A stretch of 64,000 nucleotides of DNA from Photobacterium piscicola (GCF_900166965.1 NZ_FUZI01000005.1:1-64000); one strand, 5' to 3'. Counted from the first letter of the stretch, positions 26,986 to 38,372 are shown. Translations and numbers: made by a program. Notes: generated by a model not told the origin, from the letters alone.

Positions 26986-28170
26986 TCAAGAAACAGCAAG
27001 ATGCGATAGATTACCGAAACACGGGTTATCGACCACAAATTTTTCATGGATTAAATCAACAGCTGTAAGATGATCATCTTCATTAATCAATAAAGATAAA
27101 CATTTCTTATCACCCTGATATGTATGCACTGTAATGCCAGCCTCTTGCAGCACCTTTTGAATTGACTCCAAATGTTGCTGAATATCCTTTCCAATCAAGG
27201 AAAGTATAGAGACCATACCAATATGGCGCATTTTGCTATCAAACACTAGCCTTAAACGCGCTAAATCATCATTAGAAATGACGATTTGTGATATGTCATC
27301 ACTAGAATTAGTTGATAAATTCCAAGCTGTCAAACCATATAAGTCCAACTGCTCATTAAGAACAGTTGCTGGTAGTGTAATGTTAACTAAAACCTGCTGC
27401 CTTTGGAGCGCAACGCCAATGATGTTTTGATTACTCATTACATCAAAATTCACTAACGTTCCCTGCCCTTCCTCAAATGAAGAAAGAACTCGTAATGGAA
27501 CGCGATGTTGGCATGCATACTCTACAGACTGTAATTGTAGCACTTTTGCCCCTAGGCGCGCCATGCAAGTCATGTAATCAAAGTGAATAACATCCAAACG
27601 AGCCGCACTTGGTACAATTCTTGGATCGGTAGAATACACTCCGTCAACATCTGTGAAGATTTGACATTCGTCGGCATTAAGCGCACTTGCAATAGCAACC
27701 GCAGTGGTATCTGACCCGCCACGCCCCAAGGTTGTGATATTGCCATCGATATCACGCCCTTGGAAACCGGCCACGACAACAATGTTGTCTTGGCCAAGTA
27801 ATGTGGTCATATTCTGGGTTTCAACCTCATGGATTGTGGCATTATTAAAGTTGCTATCAGTATGGATAACAACTTGATCTGCCGTCAATGAGGTCGCACT
27901 ATAGCCTCGTTTATTCAACGCCATAGCTAATAAGGCAATTGATACTTGTTCACCCGCAGCAAGTAAAACATCTAACTCTCGCGGTGTAGGAATCGCATCA
28001 ATTTGCTTAGCTAAGCCCAATAGCCGATTAGTTTCACCAGCCATTGCAGACAATACAACAACCACTTGGTGGCCACACTGGCGAGCTTTTATCACTCGCT
28101 CAGCAACGGCTTCTATTCGTTCAATACTACCAACTGATGTACCACCAAATTTCTGCACTAATAGTGCCAC
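26986..28170 (-). CDS. lysC: Aspartate kinase (monofunctional, LysC type)
   Basis: This enzyme phosphorylates aspartate in the first step to lysine, threonine and methionine. The kinase domain opens with VQKFGGTSVGS (about 5-15) and carries TTLGRGGSDTTAVA (about 146-159) and the TDVDGVYSTDPRIVP loop (about 174-188). The C-terminal third (about 260-390) holds ACT-type regulatory domains. With 394 residues it lacks a homoserine dehydrogenase domain. It starts 16 bp after alaS. Which amino acid inhibits it cannot be read directly. The symbol follows the family; vibrios have several aspartokinases. Confidence 0.9.
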   Translation of the reverse strand: MALLVQKFGGTSVGSIERIEAVAERVIKARQCGHQVVVVLSAMAGETNRLLGLAKQIDAIPTPRELDVLLAAGEQVSIALLAMALNKRGYSATSLTADQVVIHTDSNFNNATIHEVETQNMTTLLGQDNIVVVAGFQGRDIDGNITTLGRGGSDTTAVAIASALNADECQIFTDVDGVYSTDPRIVPSAARLDVIHFDYMTCMARLGAKVLQLQSVEYACQHRVPLRVLSSFEEGQGTLVNFDVMSNQNIIGVALQRQQVLVNITLPATVLNEQLDLYGLTAWNLSTNSSDDISQIVISNDDLARLRLVFDSKMRHIGMVSILSLIGKDIQQHLESIQKVLQEAGITVHTYQGDKKCLSLLINEDDHLTAVDLIHEKFVVDNPCFGNLSHLAVS

Positions 28171-28186
28171 ATTACCTCTCCAGTGA

Positions 28187-30808
28187 TTACAGTTTGTCAG
28201 CTAGCCATGGTGCAACAGTTTCTAATGCCGCAGGCAATGCTGCTGCGTCAGTACCACCAGCTTGTGCCATATCAGGACGACCGCCGCCCTTACCACCAAC
28301 TTGCAATGCAACCAAATTAACTAGCTCACCCGCTTTGACTTTGCCAATTAAATCTTTAGTCACACCAGCGATTAAACCGACTTTACCTTCGCTAACATTA
28401 CCTAATAACACCACACCACTGCCTAGTTGATTTTTTAACTCATCAACCATGCCACGTAATGCTTTGTTATCAGCGCCGTCAAGTTTCGCAATTAACACTT
28501 TAACGCCATTAATTTCTTGCGCTTTATTGATTAAGCTTGCGCCTTCTTGCGCAGCTAACTTGTCTTTTAGTTGCTGAATTTCTTTTTCTAGTTGTTTGCT
28601 GTGTGATACTAAGGCATCCACTTTGCTAACAACAGACGCCACGTCAGACTTCACTAAACGTGCAGTTTTCGCAAGCATCATGTCTTCAGTGTGCATTGCC
28701 GCAATTGCGCCTACGCCAGTTACCGCTTCAATACGGCGAATACCCGCAGCGATACCACTTTCAGATAAGATCTTAAACAGACCAATATCACCAGTACGGT
28801 TAGCGTGAACACCACCACAAAGCTCCGTTGAGAAATCACCCATGCTCAGTACACGTACTTCGTCATCGTATTTCTCACCAAACAATGCCATCGCGCCTTT
28901 TGCTTTCGCAGCATCAATGTCCATGATGTTGGTATCAATGCTATGGTTAGCACGAATTTGTTCGTTAACCATATTCTCAACAGCACGTAATTGTTCAGGT
29001 TTAACTGCTTCTAGGTTTGAGAAGTCAAAACGAAGGCTATCCGCTTTTACTAATGAACCTTTTTGAGCAACATGATCACCTAAAATAGTACGCAATGCTG
29101 CATGCATTAAGTGCGTTGCTGAGTGGTTAAGGCTAATCGCTTGGCGACGCTCAGAGTCAACAGCAGCAGTCAATGATTGACCCACTGTTAATGAACCTTC
29201 AACTAATTGACCTTTATGACCCGTTGCAGCACCAAATTTTTGCGTATCAGCAACGTTGAACACCACACCTTCAGCCGTTAATAAACCGCTATCACCACAC
29301 TGGCCGCCTGATTCTGCATAAAATGGTGTGTTTGATAATACAACCAATGCATCTTCGCCAGCATTAATGGTGTCAACAGCATTACCATCGCGATATAGCG
29401 CAACAATCACACCTTCGCCATCCGTCGCGCTGTAACCACAGAACGTCGTTTCAGCATCCACTTTGATAGCGTCATTGTAGTCAACACCAAAGTTACCCGC
29501 ATCACGAGCACGTTGACGTTGAGCTGCCATTGCTGTTTCAAAACCGTCTTCGTCGATTGAGAAGCCACGCTCACGAGCAACATCGTTAGTTAAATCCGCA
29601 GGGAAACCATAGGTATCATAAAGTTTAAATACCGTTTCACCGTCAAGTACATTACCGTCGATGTTATCTAATGCTTCATTAAGAATAGTTAGACCACGAT
29701 CAAGGGTACGACTAAAGTTATCTTCTTCAATCTTTAATACTTTTTCTACTAGCTCTTGTTGTGCTTTTAGCTCAACGCCAGCCGAACCCATGATCTCAGC
29801 CAATGGGCCAACAAGTTTGTAGAAGAATACGCCCTCTGCACCTAGCTTGTTACCGTGACGTACTGCACGACGAATAATACGGCGTAATACATAACCACGG
29901 CCTTCATTTGATGGCATTACACCGTCAGCAATAAGGAAAGCACAAGAACGAATATGGTCAGCAACAACGCGTAGTGATTGATTAGACAAGTCGTCATACC
30001 CAATAACCGCAGCTGCTTCTTTAATTAGTGTTTGGAAGATATCGATTTCGTAGTTTGAGTGTACACCCTGCATGATTGCAGCAATACGCTCAATACCCAT
30101 ACCTGTATCAACAGAAGGCTTAGGTAGCGGTTCCATTGTACCGTCAGCTTGACGGTTGAACTGCATAAATACGTTATTCCAGATCTCGATGAAACGGTCA
30201 CCATCTTCTTCTGGTGTACCTGGACGGCCACCCCAGATGTGATCACCGTGATCATAAAAGATTTCAGTACATGGACCACAAGGACCAGTATCGCCCATTT
30301 GCCAGAAGTTATCTGAAGCAAAAGGTGCACCTTTGTTGTCACCAATACGTACGATGCGATCCGCTGGAATACCAATTTCTTTATTCCAGATTTCAAACGC
30401 TTCATCATCACTTTCATAGATAGTAACAACAAGACGATCTTCAGGAAGCTTTAGCTCTTTGGTTAAAAATTCCCACGCATAACCAATTGCATCATGCTTG
30501 AAGTAATCACCGAAGCTGAAGTTACCTAACATCTCAAAGAAAGTATGGTGACGGGCTGTAAAGCCTACATTTTCAAGGTCGTTGTGTTTACCGCCCGCAC
30601 GCACACAACGCTGAGCGCTTGTCGCACGTGTGTAGTTACGCTTTTCAAGACCTAGAAATGTATCTTTAAACTGGTTCATACCTGCGTTAGTGAACAACAA
30701 CGTTGGGTCATTCGCAGGTACAAGAGATGAGCTTTCCACGATCTGGTGGCCTTTGCTCTCGAAAAATGCAAGATACGCGCGGCGAATCTCATCAGTGCTC
30801 ATGTACAT
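28187..30808 (-). CDS. alaS: Alanyl-tRNA synthetase
   Basis: AlaS charges tRNA-Ala and hydrolyses mischarged Ser- and Gly-tRNA. The class II catalytic core has motif 1/2 segments ([21 protein letters not shown] near 56-76 and [17 protein letters not shown] near 80-96). The editing domain zinc site is visible as [12 protein letters not shown] and [11 protein letters not shown] (near 560 and 660). A C-terminal DHHA1/C-Ala domain follows. The start at 30808 ([10 protein letters not shown]) has AGGA seven bases upstream and gives 873 residues (876 in E. coli). The in-frame extension upstream to 30919 has no family similarity. Confidence 0.97.
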   Translation of the reverse strand: MYMSTDEIRRAYLAFFESKGHQIVESSSLVPANDPTLLFTNAGMNQFKDTFLGLEKRNYTRATSAQRCVRAGGKHNDLENVGFTARHHTFFEMLGNFSFGDYFKHDAIGYAWEFLTKELKLPEDRLVVTIYESDDEAFEIWNKEIGIPADRIVRIGDNKGAPFASDNFWQMGDTGPCGPCTEIFYDHGDHIWGGRPGTPEEDGDRFIEIWNNVFMQFNRQADGTMEPLPKPSVDTGMGIERIAAIMQGVHSNYEIDIFQTLIKEAAAVIGYDDLSNQSLRVVADHIRSCAFLIADGVMPSNEGRGYVLRRIIRRAVRHGNKLGAEGVFFYKLVGPLAEIMGSAGVELKAQQELVEKVLKIEEDNFSRTLDRGLTILNEALDNIDGNVLDGETVFKLYDTYGFPADLTNDVARERGFSIDEDGFETAMAAQRQRARDAGNFGVDYNDAIKVDAETTFCGYSATDGEGVIVALYRDGNAVDTINAGEDALVVLSNTPFYAESGGQCGDSGLLTAEGVVFNVADTQKFGAATGHKGQLVEGSLTVGQSLTAAVDSERRQAISLNHSATHLMHAALRTILGDHVAQKGSLVKADSLRFDFSNLEAVKPEQLRAVENMVNEQIRANHSIDTNIMDIDAAKAKGAMALFGEKYDDEVRVLSMGDFSTELCGGVHANRTGDIGLFKILSESGIAAGIRRIEAVTGVGAIAAMHTEDMMLAKTARLVKSDVASVVSKVDALVSHSKQLEKEIQQLKDKLAAQEGASLINKAQEINGVKVLIAKLDGADNKALRGMVDELKNQLGSGVVLLGNVSEGKVGLIAGVTKDLIGKVKAGELVNLVALQVGGKGGGRPDMAQAGGTDAAALPAALETVAPWLADKL

Positions 30809-30933
30809 TGGCAAATCCTGAATTAATGCTTGGAATAGAAAGACAGAAAAACGCCTCATGACGAATTTCTTCGATAACCGTTCAGCCCTCAAACCACAGG
30901 AACAATGAACAATCACCATCTAATAATAAAACT

Positions 30934-30962
30934 AAGATAAATTTTTTGGGGGCTATTGTAAA
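30934..30962 (-). promoter_or_regulatory. Candidate promoter of alaS
   Basis: The minus strand reads TTTACA (30957-30962), a 17-bp spacer, then TATCTT (30934-30939), about 125 bp before the alaS start. The rest of the 354-bp gap to kch (30809-31162) contains one hairpin (arms AATGGCGATAA, 31086-31115) without a T run, and no gene. Confidence 0.45.
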
Positions 30963-31162
30963 ACAACGGTAGCTATTACGGGAAATGATATGTGCCGAAA
31001 TGTATCAAATAATCCCCATTGGAACACCGTCTCGATATTGTTCCCGCATGTAAACTATTCATTTACCCTATGAGCTAATACCTATAATGGCGATAAATTA
31101 AGCATTATCGCCATTGTCGTTCCATGTAGCATCGATGTTTTTAAAAAGTGAATGCATTAATA

Positions 31163-32392
31163 TTATTTATTAATTTCTTTTTCTGACAGCCCTTGTACTG
31201 AATGCAATAGCGATGCCACGATAGAGTCACTATCGATACTTTCACCATTTAATAACCGTGCCAGAATATCACTTGCAAACTGCTGCGGTGAAATCACAAT
31301 GTCAGGATTAACACTTTTCACTTTATTTATATTTTTACTTTCGTTTACCAGTGCAACTGTTCGTGCTGAACTGGCTAATTCAATCGCTGATAACACAATA
31401 AATGCATTGTCAGCATCATCATCACTCAGTGCCAGTACGGCCTTGGCATTCATCACCCCAGCCTGAGTTAAAATAGCGCCATCACTGTAATCACCAACGA
31501 CCACATCTAACCCCTCCAACTGATCTTTAGCGACTTGCTGAATACGAGGCGATACGATCACCGTAATAGGTTGCTTACGTTCGGTTAATTGCTTAATGGT
31601 ATTCACAGCGAGGCTGGATAAACCACAAATTATAAAGTGATTAGTACGATCCATTTTTTTACTATTACCTTTAACTAGTCGTTCAAAACCACTATGAACA
31701 ACAGGGCCTAACACTGACGTTGCCGATGTGGCAAAGACGGTAATACCAGACACAACAACTGAAATAGTAAATAATCGTGCTGGCTCAGAAACAGGAACTA
31801 TATCGCCATATCCCACCGTAGACATAGTTTCTATCGCATAATAAAACGCGGTCAATAAACTGGTGATCTTGGGATTAAATCCATCGCCAAAATACAATGC
31901 ACCATAGGTTGATGTTAATAATAGAGTGATCACACTGATTAACGCAAAGATACTACCGGCGGCAACACTGCTTTTAGAAAAGTATTTACGCACCATAAAT
32001 AAGAGAATTAACGAGGCAATTCCATAATGAATATTATGCGTTTGCTGAGGATGAATATGATCAGTATAAAAAATATTGATCAACATTAAGATAAAACTGA
32101 TCATCCACGATATTCGTGCTCTAAAAAACAGACCTACCGAACTCATAACAATAAAAACACCTAACATAAAGTAAGGCGCATTAATCAAAAAGCTCGCATT
32201 TATCTGCTCATAATCTCGAACGTTAAACAGCGTTAACAAATCAATCGGTAATCCGTAAATCGTATGAAAAATAAGACCACTATTACCGAGAACAAATAAA
32301 GCCACAAAAATATGGCGCAGCGTGTAAAGCCATTTAGTAAACCGTCGAATAATATTCCCGATCCAACGTATTAACGACACGTGTTCTTTCAT
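31163..32392 (-). CDS. kch: Voltage-gated-type potassium channel Kch with RCK domain
   Basis: This is an inner-membrane K+ channel. Six membrane segments (S1-S6, about residues 28-230) include a pore helix and the K+ selectivity filter TVGYGD at 192-197. A cytosolic RCK/TrkA-N domain follows (from about 250: HFIICGLSSLA). Motifs shared with E. coli Kch include HTIYGLPIDLL, INAPYFMLGVF and TISVVVSGITVFATS. The 409 residues compare with 417 in E. coli. Met247, just before the RCK domain, occupies the place of the E. coli internal start that yields a separate soluble RCK protein. The gene lies between recA and alaS, where recX is usually found. Confidence 0.93.
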   Translation of the reverse strand: MKEHVSLIRWIGNIIRRFTKWLYTLRHIFVALFVLGNSGLIFHTIYGLPIDLLTLFNVRDYEQINASFLINAPYFMLGVFIVMSSVGLFFRARISWMISFILMLINIFYTDHIHPQQTHNIHYGIASLILLFMVRKYFSKSSVAAGSIFALISVITLLLTSTYGALYFGDGFNPKITSLLTAFYYAIETMSTVGYGDIVPVSEPARLFTISVVVSGITVFATSATSVLGPVVHSGFERLVKGNSKKMDRTNHFIICGLSSLAVNTIKQLTERKQPITVIVSPRIQQVAKDQLEGLDVVVGDYSDGAILTQAGVMNAKAVLALSDDDADNAFIVLSAIELASSARTVALVNESKNINKVKSVNPDIVISPQQFASDILARLLNGESIDSDSIVASLLHSVQGLSEKEINK

Positions 32393-32547
32393 TACAAATA
32401 CGCCTACCTACTAAACCTGAGGACTCAATTCAATGACCAATAAAAATAACGCTAACTATCAACTTGGCATATTAAAGCAGAAAACACGCTAAATTTGTCA
32501 ATTAAATTAGCGTCTATAAATATCATTATTACTTAAATTGAGCCCAT

Positions 32548-32574
32548 AAAAAAACCCAGCACAATGGCTGGGTT
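32548..32574 (-). terminator. Terminator of recA
   Basis: The hairpin AAACCCAGC / GCTGGGTTT (loop about 5 nt) is followed on the minus strand by a T run, 44 bp after the recA stop. It separates recA from kch. Confidence 0.9.
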
Positions 32575-32617
32575 TCTATCGACGTATTATATATAGATAC
32601 GCTAAATAGTCGTTTGA

Positions 32618-33670
32618 TTAAAAAGCATCACCGTCTTCAGCATCAAGAGCTGCAACATCTGGTGTTTCTGTTTCAGCAACGGCAGGCGTTAGCAGTAAAT
32701 CACGCAATTTTTTCTCAATCTCAGCAGCAATTTCAGGGTTTTCAACAAGGTATTTGCAAGAGTTTGCTTTACCTTGACCGATTTTATTGCCTTGGTAGCT
32801 ATACCAAGCACCTGCTTTTTCAACTAATTTATGCTTAACACCCAGGTCAATTAATTCACCATTACGGTTAAAACCTTGGCCATACAAAATCTGTGTTTCC
32901 GCTTGCTTAAACGGTGCCGCTATTTTGTTCTTAACAACTTTTATGCGGGTTTCGTTACCTACAACTTCATCACCATCTTTAATTGCGCCAGTACGACGAA
33001 TATCAAGACGAACAGAAGCATAAAACTTCAATGCGTTGCCACCCGTTGTCGTTTCTGGATTACCAAACATTACACCAATTTTCATACGAATTTGGTTAAT
33101 GAAGATACACATACAGTTAGACTGTTTAAGGTTACCGGTTAATTTACGCATTGCCTGTGACAACATACGTGCTTGTAAGCCCATATGTGAATCACCCATT
33201 TCACCTTCAATTTCAGCTTTTGGTGTAAGGGCTGCTACGGAGTCAACAACGATTAAGTCAACCGCACCTGAACGAGCTAGTGCATCAACGATTTCTAATG
33301 CTTGCTCACCGGTATCGGGTTGAGAAACAAGAAGTTGGTTAATATCAACACCCAGTTTTTCCGCATAAATTGGATCGAGTGCGTGTTCAGCATCAATAAA
33401 TGCACACGTCTTACCTGCTTTTTGAGCCGCGGCAATCGTTTCTAAGGTTAAGGTTGTTTTACCTGAAGATTCTGGGCCGTAGATTTCTACGATACGTCCC
33501 ATTGGTAGACCACCAGCACCGAGTGCAATATCAAGTGATAATGAACCCGTTGAAACAGTTTCGATATCCATAGTACGGTTATCGCCCAATTTCATAATTG
33601 AACCTTTACCGAACTGCTTCTCAATCTGGCCTAACGCTGCGGCAAGAGCCTTTTGCTTGTTATCGTCCAT
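32618..33670 (-). CDS. recA: Recombinase RecA
   Basis: RecA forms filaments on single-stranded DNA, drives strand exchange and triggers LexA self-cleavage. Walker A GPESSGKT is at 65-72, with the MAW motif and the L2 loop ([17 protein letters not shown] near 211-227), and the C-terminus is acidic. The ATG at 33670 was chosen: GGAG lies six bases upstream, whereas the in-frame TTG at 33682 overlaps that site. This gives 350 residues, the normal length. It follows pncC, as in E. coli, and is controlled by a LexA box. No recX gene follows. Confidence 0.98.
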   Translation of the reverse strand: MDDNKQKALAAALGQIEKQFGKGSIMKLGDNRTMDIETVSTGSLSLDIALGAGGLPMGRIVEIYGPESSGKTTLTLETIAAAQKAGKTCAFIDAEHALDPIYAEKLGVDINQLLVSQPDTGEQALEIVDALARSGAVDLIVVDSVAALTPKAEIEGEMGDSHMGLQARMLSQAMRKLTGNLKQSNCMCIFINQIRMKIGVMFGNPETTTGGNALKFYASVRLDIRRTGAIKDGDEVVGNETRIKVVKNKIAAPFKQAETQILYGQGFNRNGELIDLGVKHKLVEKAGAWYSYQGNKIGQGKANSCKYLVENPEIAAEIEKKLRDLLLTPAVAETETPDVAALDAEDGDAF

Positions 33671-33722
33671 TCGACTCTCCAACGGATGCTAAAATAAAGT
33701 AACTAAACTGGGTATGAGACTT

Positions 33723-33750
33723 AGTATACTGTCTATTCATACAGTGTCTA
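33723..33750 (-). promoter_or_regulatory. recA promoter with overlapping LexA (SOS) box
   Basis: The minus strand shows -35 TAGACA (33745-33750) and -10 TATACT (33723-33728) with a 16-bp spacer. The whole spacer is a LexA box CTG-N10-CAG (33729-33744; CTGTATGAATAGACAG on that strand). LexA binding would therefore sit between the two promoter elements and block polymerase. Confidence 0.9.
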
Positions 33751-33797
33751 GTTCTGGTTTGTTTTTTTTTGTTAAATACGATTTTTTAAGAATAGGA

Positions 33798-34295
33798 TCA
33801 CGAATCCATCACCTTATTAATACGACAAATCAAACCTGATAATGCTTCTGCTATCGCTTGTTGTCTAACTTGCTGGCGTGATCCACTGAATAAGCAGCAT
33901 CGCGTTTGTTGCCAACCCGTCGCATCAGCCCAAGCAAACCATACTGTACCCACAGGCTTATCTTCACTGCCACCATCAGGGCCAGCAATTCCACTGATCG
34001 CCACACTAATATCCGCACGTGAAGCAGCTAAAGCGCCGCAAGCCATCTCAAATACAACCGCTTCACTGACTGCCCCAAACTCAATTAGTGCTTGCTCAGT
34101 AACGCTTAACATTTGCTTCTTGGCTTCATTGCTATAAGTAATAAATGCGCGATTAAACCATGCAGAGCTTCCCGGAATATCAGTAATAGCAAAAGATACT
34201 CCACCACCAGTACAAGACTCGGCGGTGGTTGCCACCCACTGTTTAGCGGTTAGTGCTTCACCAAGTTCATAAGCCAATTGTTCAATATTTACCAT
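33798..34295 (-). CDS. pncC: Nicotinamide-nucleotide amidase PncC (CinA C-terminal family)
   Basis: PncC deamidates nicotinamide mononucleotide to nicotinate mononucleotide in the pyridine-nucleotide cycle. It is the stand-alone CinA C-terminal domain: TTAESCTGGGVSFAITDIPGSSAWFN (about 23-48), the SGIAGPDGG motif (about 104-112) and KPVGTVWFAWA. The ATG at 34295 was chosen because GGAG lies upstream; the TTG at 34307 overlaps it. The result is 165 residues, as in E. coli YgaD. It directly precedes recA. Confidence 0.93.
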   Translation of the reverse strand: MVNIEQLAYELGEALTAKQWVATTAESCTGGGVSFAITDIPGSSAWFNRAFITYSNEAKKQMLSVTEQALIEFGAVSEAVVFEMACGALAASRADISVAISGIAGPDGGSEDKPVGTVWFAWADATGWQQTRCCLFSGSRQQVRQQAIAEALSGLICRINKVMDS

Positions 34296-34508
34296 GAGTG
34301 CCTCCAAGCTGGTCTCTATTTATTGTCTTTAATACATTGATGTATATCAGCTAACTTTACGCCTGTTACTCACCATTGCAAAGATGAGAAAAAAAGTCCA
34401 ATGGCTACTTTGCCCGATCCACTGATTCACGTATCCTTAGGCTTCATTATTTTATTGGTCGAGCTACGCCAAGTAGTCGACGTTGAACCAGCAAGAGTAG
34501 GCAATATC

Positions 34509-37091
34509 GTGACGATAAAAGGCTTAGAAAAACATACTCCTATGATGCAGCAGTTCCTTCGGATCAAAGCTGAAAACCCTGATATTTTATTGTTCTACCG
34601 CATGGGCGACTTCTATGAGATGTTTTTTGATGATGCCAAACGAGCTTCACAATTACTTGATATCTCGCTGACCAAACGTGGCGCAACCAATGGCGAGCCG
34701 ATTCCAATGGCAGGTGTACCTTACCATGCAGTGGAAGGTTATTTGGCTAAATTGGTTCAACAAGGGGTATCGGTTGCGATCTGTGAGCAGATTGGGGATC
34801 CCGCCACCAGCAAAGGTCCTGTAGAGCGTAAAGTTGTCCGTATCGTTACGCCAGGTACCGTCAGTGATGAAGCTTTACTGAACGAACGTCGTGATAACCT
34901 TATTGCCGCTATTTATACTGCCAATAATAAATTCGGCTACGCAACGCTTGATATTACCTCTGGCCGCTTTATGTTAACCGAGCCTGCAACTGAAGAAGAA
35001 ATGCAAGCCGAGCTACAACGCACGAGCCCCGCTGAACTGCTTTATCCTGAAGATTTTACCTATTTACATTTGGTCGAACCGTTCAAAGGTAAACGTCGTC
35101 GTCCAATTTGGGAATTTGAATTAGAAACCGCACGCCAACAACTAACATTACAGTTTGGAACGCGTGATTTAGTGGGGTTTGGGGTTGAGAATGCCAACTT
35201 AGGCTTATGTGCTGCGGGTTGTTTGATGCAATATGTCAAAGATACCCAACGTACCGCTCTGCCGCATATTCGTGCAATCATCCTTGATACTCAAGATCAT
35301 GCCGTTATTTTAGATGCCGCAACCCGCCGTAATTTAGAATTAACTCAAAACTTAGCGGGCGGTTTTGATAATACTCTGGCTGAAGTGTTAGATCATACCG
35401 CAACCCCAATGGGTAGCCGCTTACTCAAGCGCTGGTTACACCAACCGATTCGCGATCAACACCAATTAAATGGCCGTTTAAATGCCATTGAAGCATTCAA
35501 AGACAGTGGCATGTTTGTCGATACGGCAAGTGTCTTACGTCATATGGGTGATTTAGAACGTATTGTCGCTCGATTAGCTTTACGCTCAGCGCGTCCTCGT
35601 GATTTAGCGCGTATGCGCACTGCAATGCAATATTTACCTGAATTAGCACAATTATTAGCTGACATTCCACAGCCTCGCATTGGTGAATTAGCACAACACA
35701 GTGCGCCAATGGATGATCTATGCCAACTACTCGAGCATGCAATCATCGAAAACCCACCCGTTATTATTCGTGATGGCGGGGTGTTAGCTCCGGGCTATAA
35801 TGCGGAATTAGATGAATGGCGTGACTTAGCTGATGGTGCTAAACAATATTTAACCGATCTTGAAACCCGTGAACGTGATCGCCACGATATTGATAGTTTA
35901 AAAGTGGGCTTTAATCAGGTTCACGGTTTCTTTATTCAGGTCAGCCGTGGTCAAAGCCACTTAGTTCCAGATCACTATATTCGTCGCCAAACCTTAAAAA
36001 ATGCTGAACGCTATATTATTCCTGAATTAAAAGAGCACGAAGATAAGGTGCTAAATTCAAAATCAAAAGCATTAGCACTTGAGAAAAAGCTGTGGGAAGA
36101 ATTATTTGATCAATTGTTACCGCATTTAGAACGGTTACAGTTAGCAGCAAGTGCCTTATCTGAATTAGATGTACTAGCAAACTTAGCTGAACGTGCTGAT
36201 AGTTTAAATTACTGCCGCCCACAATTGACCACCACCACAGGCATTAATATTACTGCGGGTCGTCACCCGGTGGTTGAGCAAGTATTAAGTGAACCGTTTA
36301 TTGCTAATCCAATCGCGTTACACCAAGATCGTCGCATGTTGATCATTACCGGTCCAAACATGGGCGGTAAATCAACTTACATGCGCCAAACTGCACTGAT
36401 TGCCTTACTGGCACATGTCGGATCTTTTGTGCCAGCAGAAGCGGTTACTATCGGTCCACTGGATCGTATCTTTACCCGTATTGGCGCATCAGATGATCTT
36501 GCGTCTGGTCGTTCAACCTTTATGGTCGAAATGACAGAAACCGCGAATATTCTCCATAATGCAACCAAACACAGTTTAGTGTTAATGGATGAAATTGGCC
36601 GAGGCACCAGTACCTATGATGGCTTATCTCTCGCGTGGGCAAGTGCAGAATGGCTAGCAGATAAAATTGCAGCAATGACATTGTTTGCCACTCACTATTT
36701 TGAGCTCACTGAATTACCGTCTTTACTTTCAGGCCTCGCCAATGTTCATCTTGATGCGATAGAGCATGGTGACAATATTGCCTTTATGCATAGTGTTCAA
36801 GACGGTGCAGCCAGTAAATCTTATGGTTTAGCGGTAGCAAGCCTTGCCGGTGTACCCAAAGCGGTAATCAAACGAGCCAAAATAAAATTAAAGCAATTAG
36901 AGGCACTGGGACATCAAAAAGCCCAACCATCAGCAGCAATTGCAGGACAACCACCACGAGAAGAACATCAACTGAGTTTGATTCCAGAGCCAAGCGAAGT
37001 CGAAGAAGCATTAACAAATGTTAATCCTGACGAGCTAACGCCGCGCCAAGCATTAGATGAACTGTATCGTTTAAAAGCACTATTACGCTAA
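34509..37091 (+). CDS. mutS: DNA mismatch repair protein MutS
   Basis: MutS recognises base mismatches and recruits MutL. The mismatch-reading Phe-x-Glu is in RMGDFYEMF (about 30-38). The connector, lever and clamp domains are followed by the ATPase with Walker [10 protein letters not shown] at 615-623 and the DEIGRGTST motif near 693. A C-terminal tetramerisation tail ends in [19 protein letters not shown] start at 34509 (AGTAGG upstream) gives 860 residues, close to E. coli (853). The longer in-frame reading from ATG 34401 adds 36 residues unlike any MutS N-terminus. It is convergent with rpoS. Confidence 0.95.
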   Translation: MTIKGLEKHTPMMQQFLRIKAENPDILLFYRMGDFYEMFFDDAKRASQLLDISLTKRGATNGEPIPMAGVPYHAVEGYLAKLVQQGVSVAICEQIGDPATSKGPVERKVVRIVTPGTVSDEALLNERRDNLIAAIYTANNKFGYATLDITSGRFMLTEPATEEEMQAELQRTSPAELLYPEDFTYLHLVEPFKGKRRRPIWEFELETARQQLTLQFGTRDLVGFGVENANLGLCAAGCLMQYVKDTQRTALPHIRAIILDTQDHAVILDAATRRNLELTQNLAGGFDNTLAEVLDHTATPMGSRLLKRWLHQPIRDQHQLNGRLNAIEAFKDSGMFVDTASVLRHMGDLERIVARLALRSARPRDLARMRTAMQYLPELAQLLADIPQPRIGELAQHSAPMDDLCQLLEHAIIENPPVIIRDGGVLAPGYNAELDEWRDLADGAKQYLTDLETRERDRHDIDSLKVGFNQVHGFFIQVSRGQSHLVPDHYIRRQTLKNAERYIIPELKEHEDKVLNSKSKALALEKKLWEELFDQLLPHLERLQLAASALSELDVLANLAERADSLNYCRPQLTTTTGINITAGRHPVVEQVLSEPFIANPIALHQDRRMLIITGPNMGGKSTYMRQTALIALLAHVGSFVPAEAVTIGPLDRIFTRIGASDDLASGRSTFMVEMTETANILHNATKHSLVLMDEIGRGTSTYDGLSLAWASAEWLADKIAAMTLFATHYFELTELPSLLSGLANVHLDAIEHGDNIAFMHSVQDGAASKSYGLAVASLAGVPKAVIKRAKIKLKQLEALGHQKAQPSAAIAGQPPREEHQLSLIPEPSEVEEALTNVNPDELTPRQALDELYRLKALLR

Positions 37092-37124
37092 TATTAAACC
37101 GTAATCTATTGAAAACATAACATC

Positions 37125-37152
37125 AAAAAAGGACGCAAAAGCGTCCTTTTTT
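37125..37152. terminator. Terminator after mutS
   Basis: The perfect hairpin AAAAAAGGACGC / GCGTCCTTTTTT with loop AAAA has U runs on both strands and lies between convergent mutS and rpoS. Confidence 0.92.
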
Positions 37153-37290
37153 ATGATTACAATGAGCATTTATTCGCGTAAAAATGTAAATAAAAAGACC
37201 GCTAATATTAATACTCACAACGGTGTTGTACTACTATTTCATGATTACAGATTACGACTAACCATAAGATGTCTTAATAAAGCATCTTGA

Positions 37291-38283
37291 TTAAATTTCT
37301 TGATTAAAAAGTGACTCAATACTTAACCCTTGATGGGTTAACATATCACGTAAACGACGTAATCCTTCAACCTGAATCTGACGTACTCGCTCACGCGTTA
37401 AGCCAATTTCACGACCAACATCTTCTAATGTCGATGCTTCATAACCTAATAAACCAAATCGACGCGCTAATACTTCACGCTGTTTCGGGTTAAGATCTTG
37501 TAGCCAATGGACGATTGAATTTTTAATATCGTCATCTTGAGTTGATGTTTCAGGACTACCGCCTTTTTCATCAGGAATAATATCCAGCAAAGCTTTTTCA
37601 GAGTCACCACCGATAGGGTTATCGACCGAACTTACACGCTCATTAAGACGTAGCATACGGTTCACATCATCGACAGATTTTTCAAGTTGCTGTGCAATAT
37701 CTTCAGCGGTTGGCTCATGATCAAGCTTTTGCGCTAATTCACGTGCGGTACGTAAATAAACATTAAGCTCTTTCACAACATGAATCGGTAAGCGAATAGT
37801 GCGGGTTTGATTCATGATCGCCCGTTCAATAGTTTGACGGATCCACCATGTCGCATAAGTTGAAAAGCGAAAGCCACGTTCAGGGTCAAATTTTTCAACC
37901 GCACGAATCAGCCCTAAATTTCCCTCTTCAACCAGATCAAGTAATGCTAACCCACGATTACTGTAACGACGTGATATTTTCACGACTAAACGAAGATTAC
38001 TTTCGATCATTCGTTTACGTGCGACTTCATCACCTCGCAATGCACGGCGAGCATACAACACTTCTTCTTCAGCAGTGAGCAAAGGAGAATATCCAATTTC
38101 ACCCAGATAAAGTTGGGTTGCATCAAGTGCTTTCGCACTTGTCTCATATTTGGAGATATCAACATCTTCTGTCGATGCTGACGTATCAGAATTATTATCA
38201 GTTGGCACCACTAAACTATTAAGTTCCATGCTGTCATCTAATGTCAATGATTCAAGTTTTTTGGCTGTGCTGCTTCTACTCAT
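37291..38283 (-). CDS. rpoS: RNA polymerase sigma factor RpoS (sigma-38)
   Basis: RpoS is the general stress and stationary-phase sigma factor. Region 1.2 begins with [22 protein letters not shown] (about 54-75). Region 2 has [46 protein letters not shown], region 3 the [16 protein letters not shown] stretch, and region 4 [24 protein letters not shown]. The ATG at 38283 has GGGAGG upstream and gives 330 residues. An upstream in-frame reading to 38313 is not supported. The first 50 residues are divergent and Ser/Asp-rich. Its main promoter probably lies inside nlpD, as in E. coli. Confidence 0.97.
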   Translation of the reverse strand: MSRSSTAKKLESLTLDDSMELNSLVVPTDNNSDTSASTEDVDISKYETSAKALDATQLYLGEIGYSPLLTAEEEVLYARRALRGDEVARKRMIESNLRLVVKISRRYSNRGLALLDLVEEGNLGLIRAVEKFDPERGFRFSTYATWWIRQTIERAIMNQTRTIRLPIHVVKELNVYLRTARELAQKLDHEPTAEDIAQQLEKSVDDVNRMLRLNERVSSVDNPIGGDSEKALLDIIPDEKGGSPETSTQDDDIKNSIVHWLQDLNPKQREVLARRFGLLGYEASTLEDVGREIGLTRERVRQIQVEGLRRLRDMLTHQGLSIESLFNQEI

Positions 38284-38372
38284 AGCGCCTCCCAGATGGC
38301 GAGTTAAAGACATTACAACGTCATGATGTCATCTCTAATTTATACGTTTCTCTCTATTTTTATTATGGCGTA

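Noticed and set aside
30809-30919. N-terminal extension of AlaS by 37 residues
   Set aside because: The extension has no family similarity, and a good ribosome site precedes the ATG at 30808.
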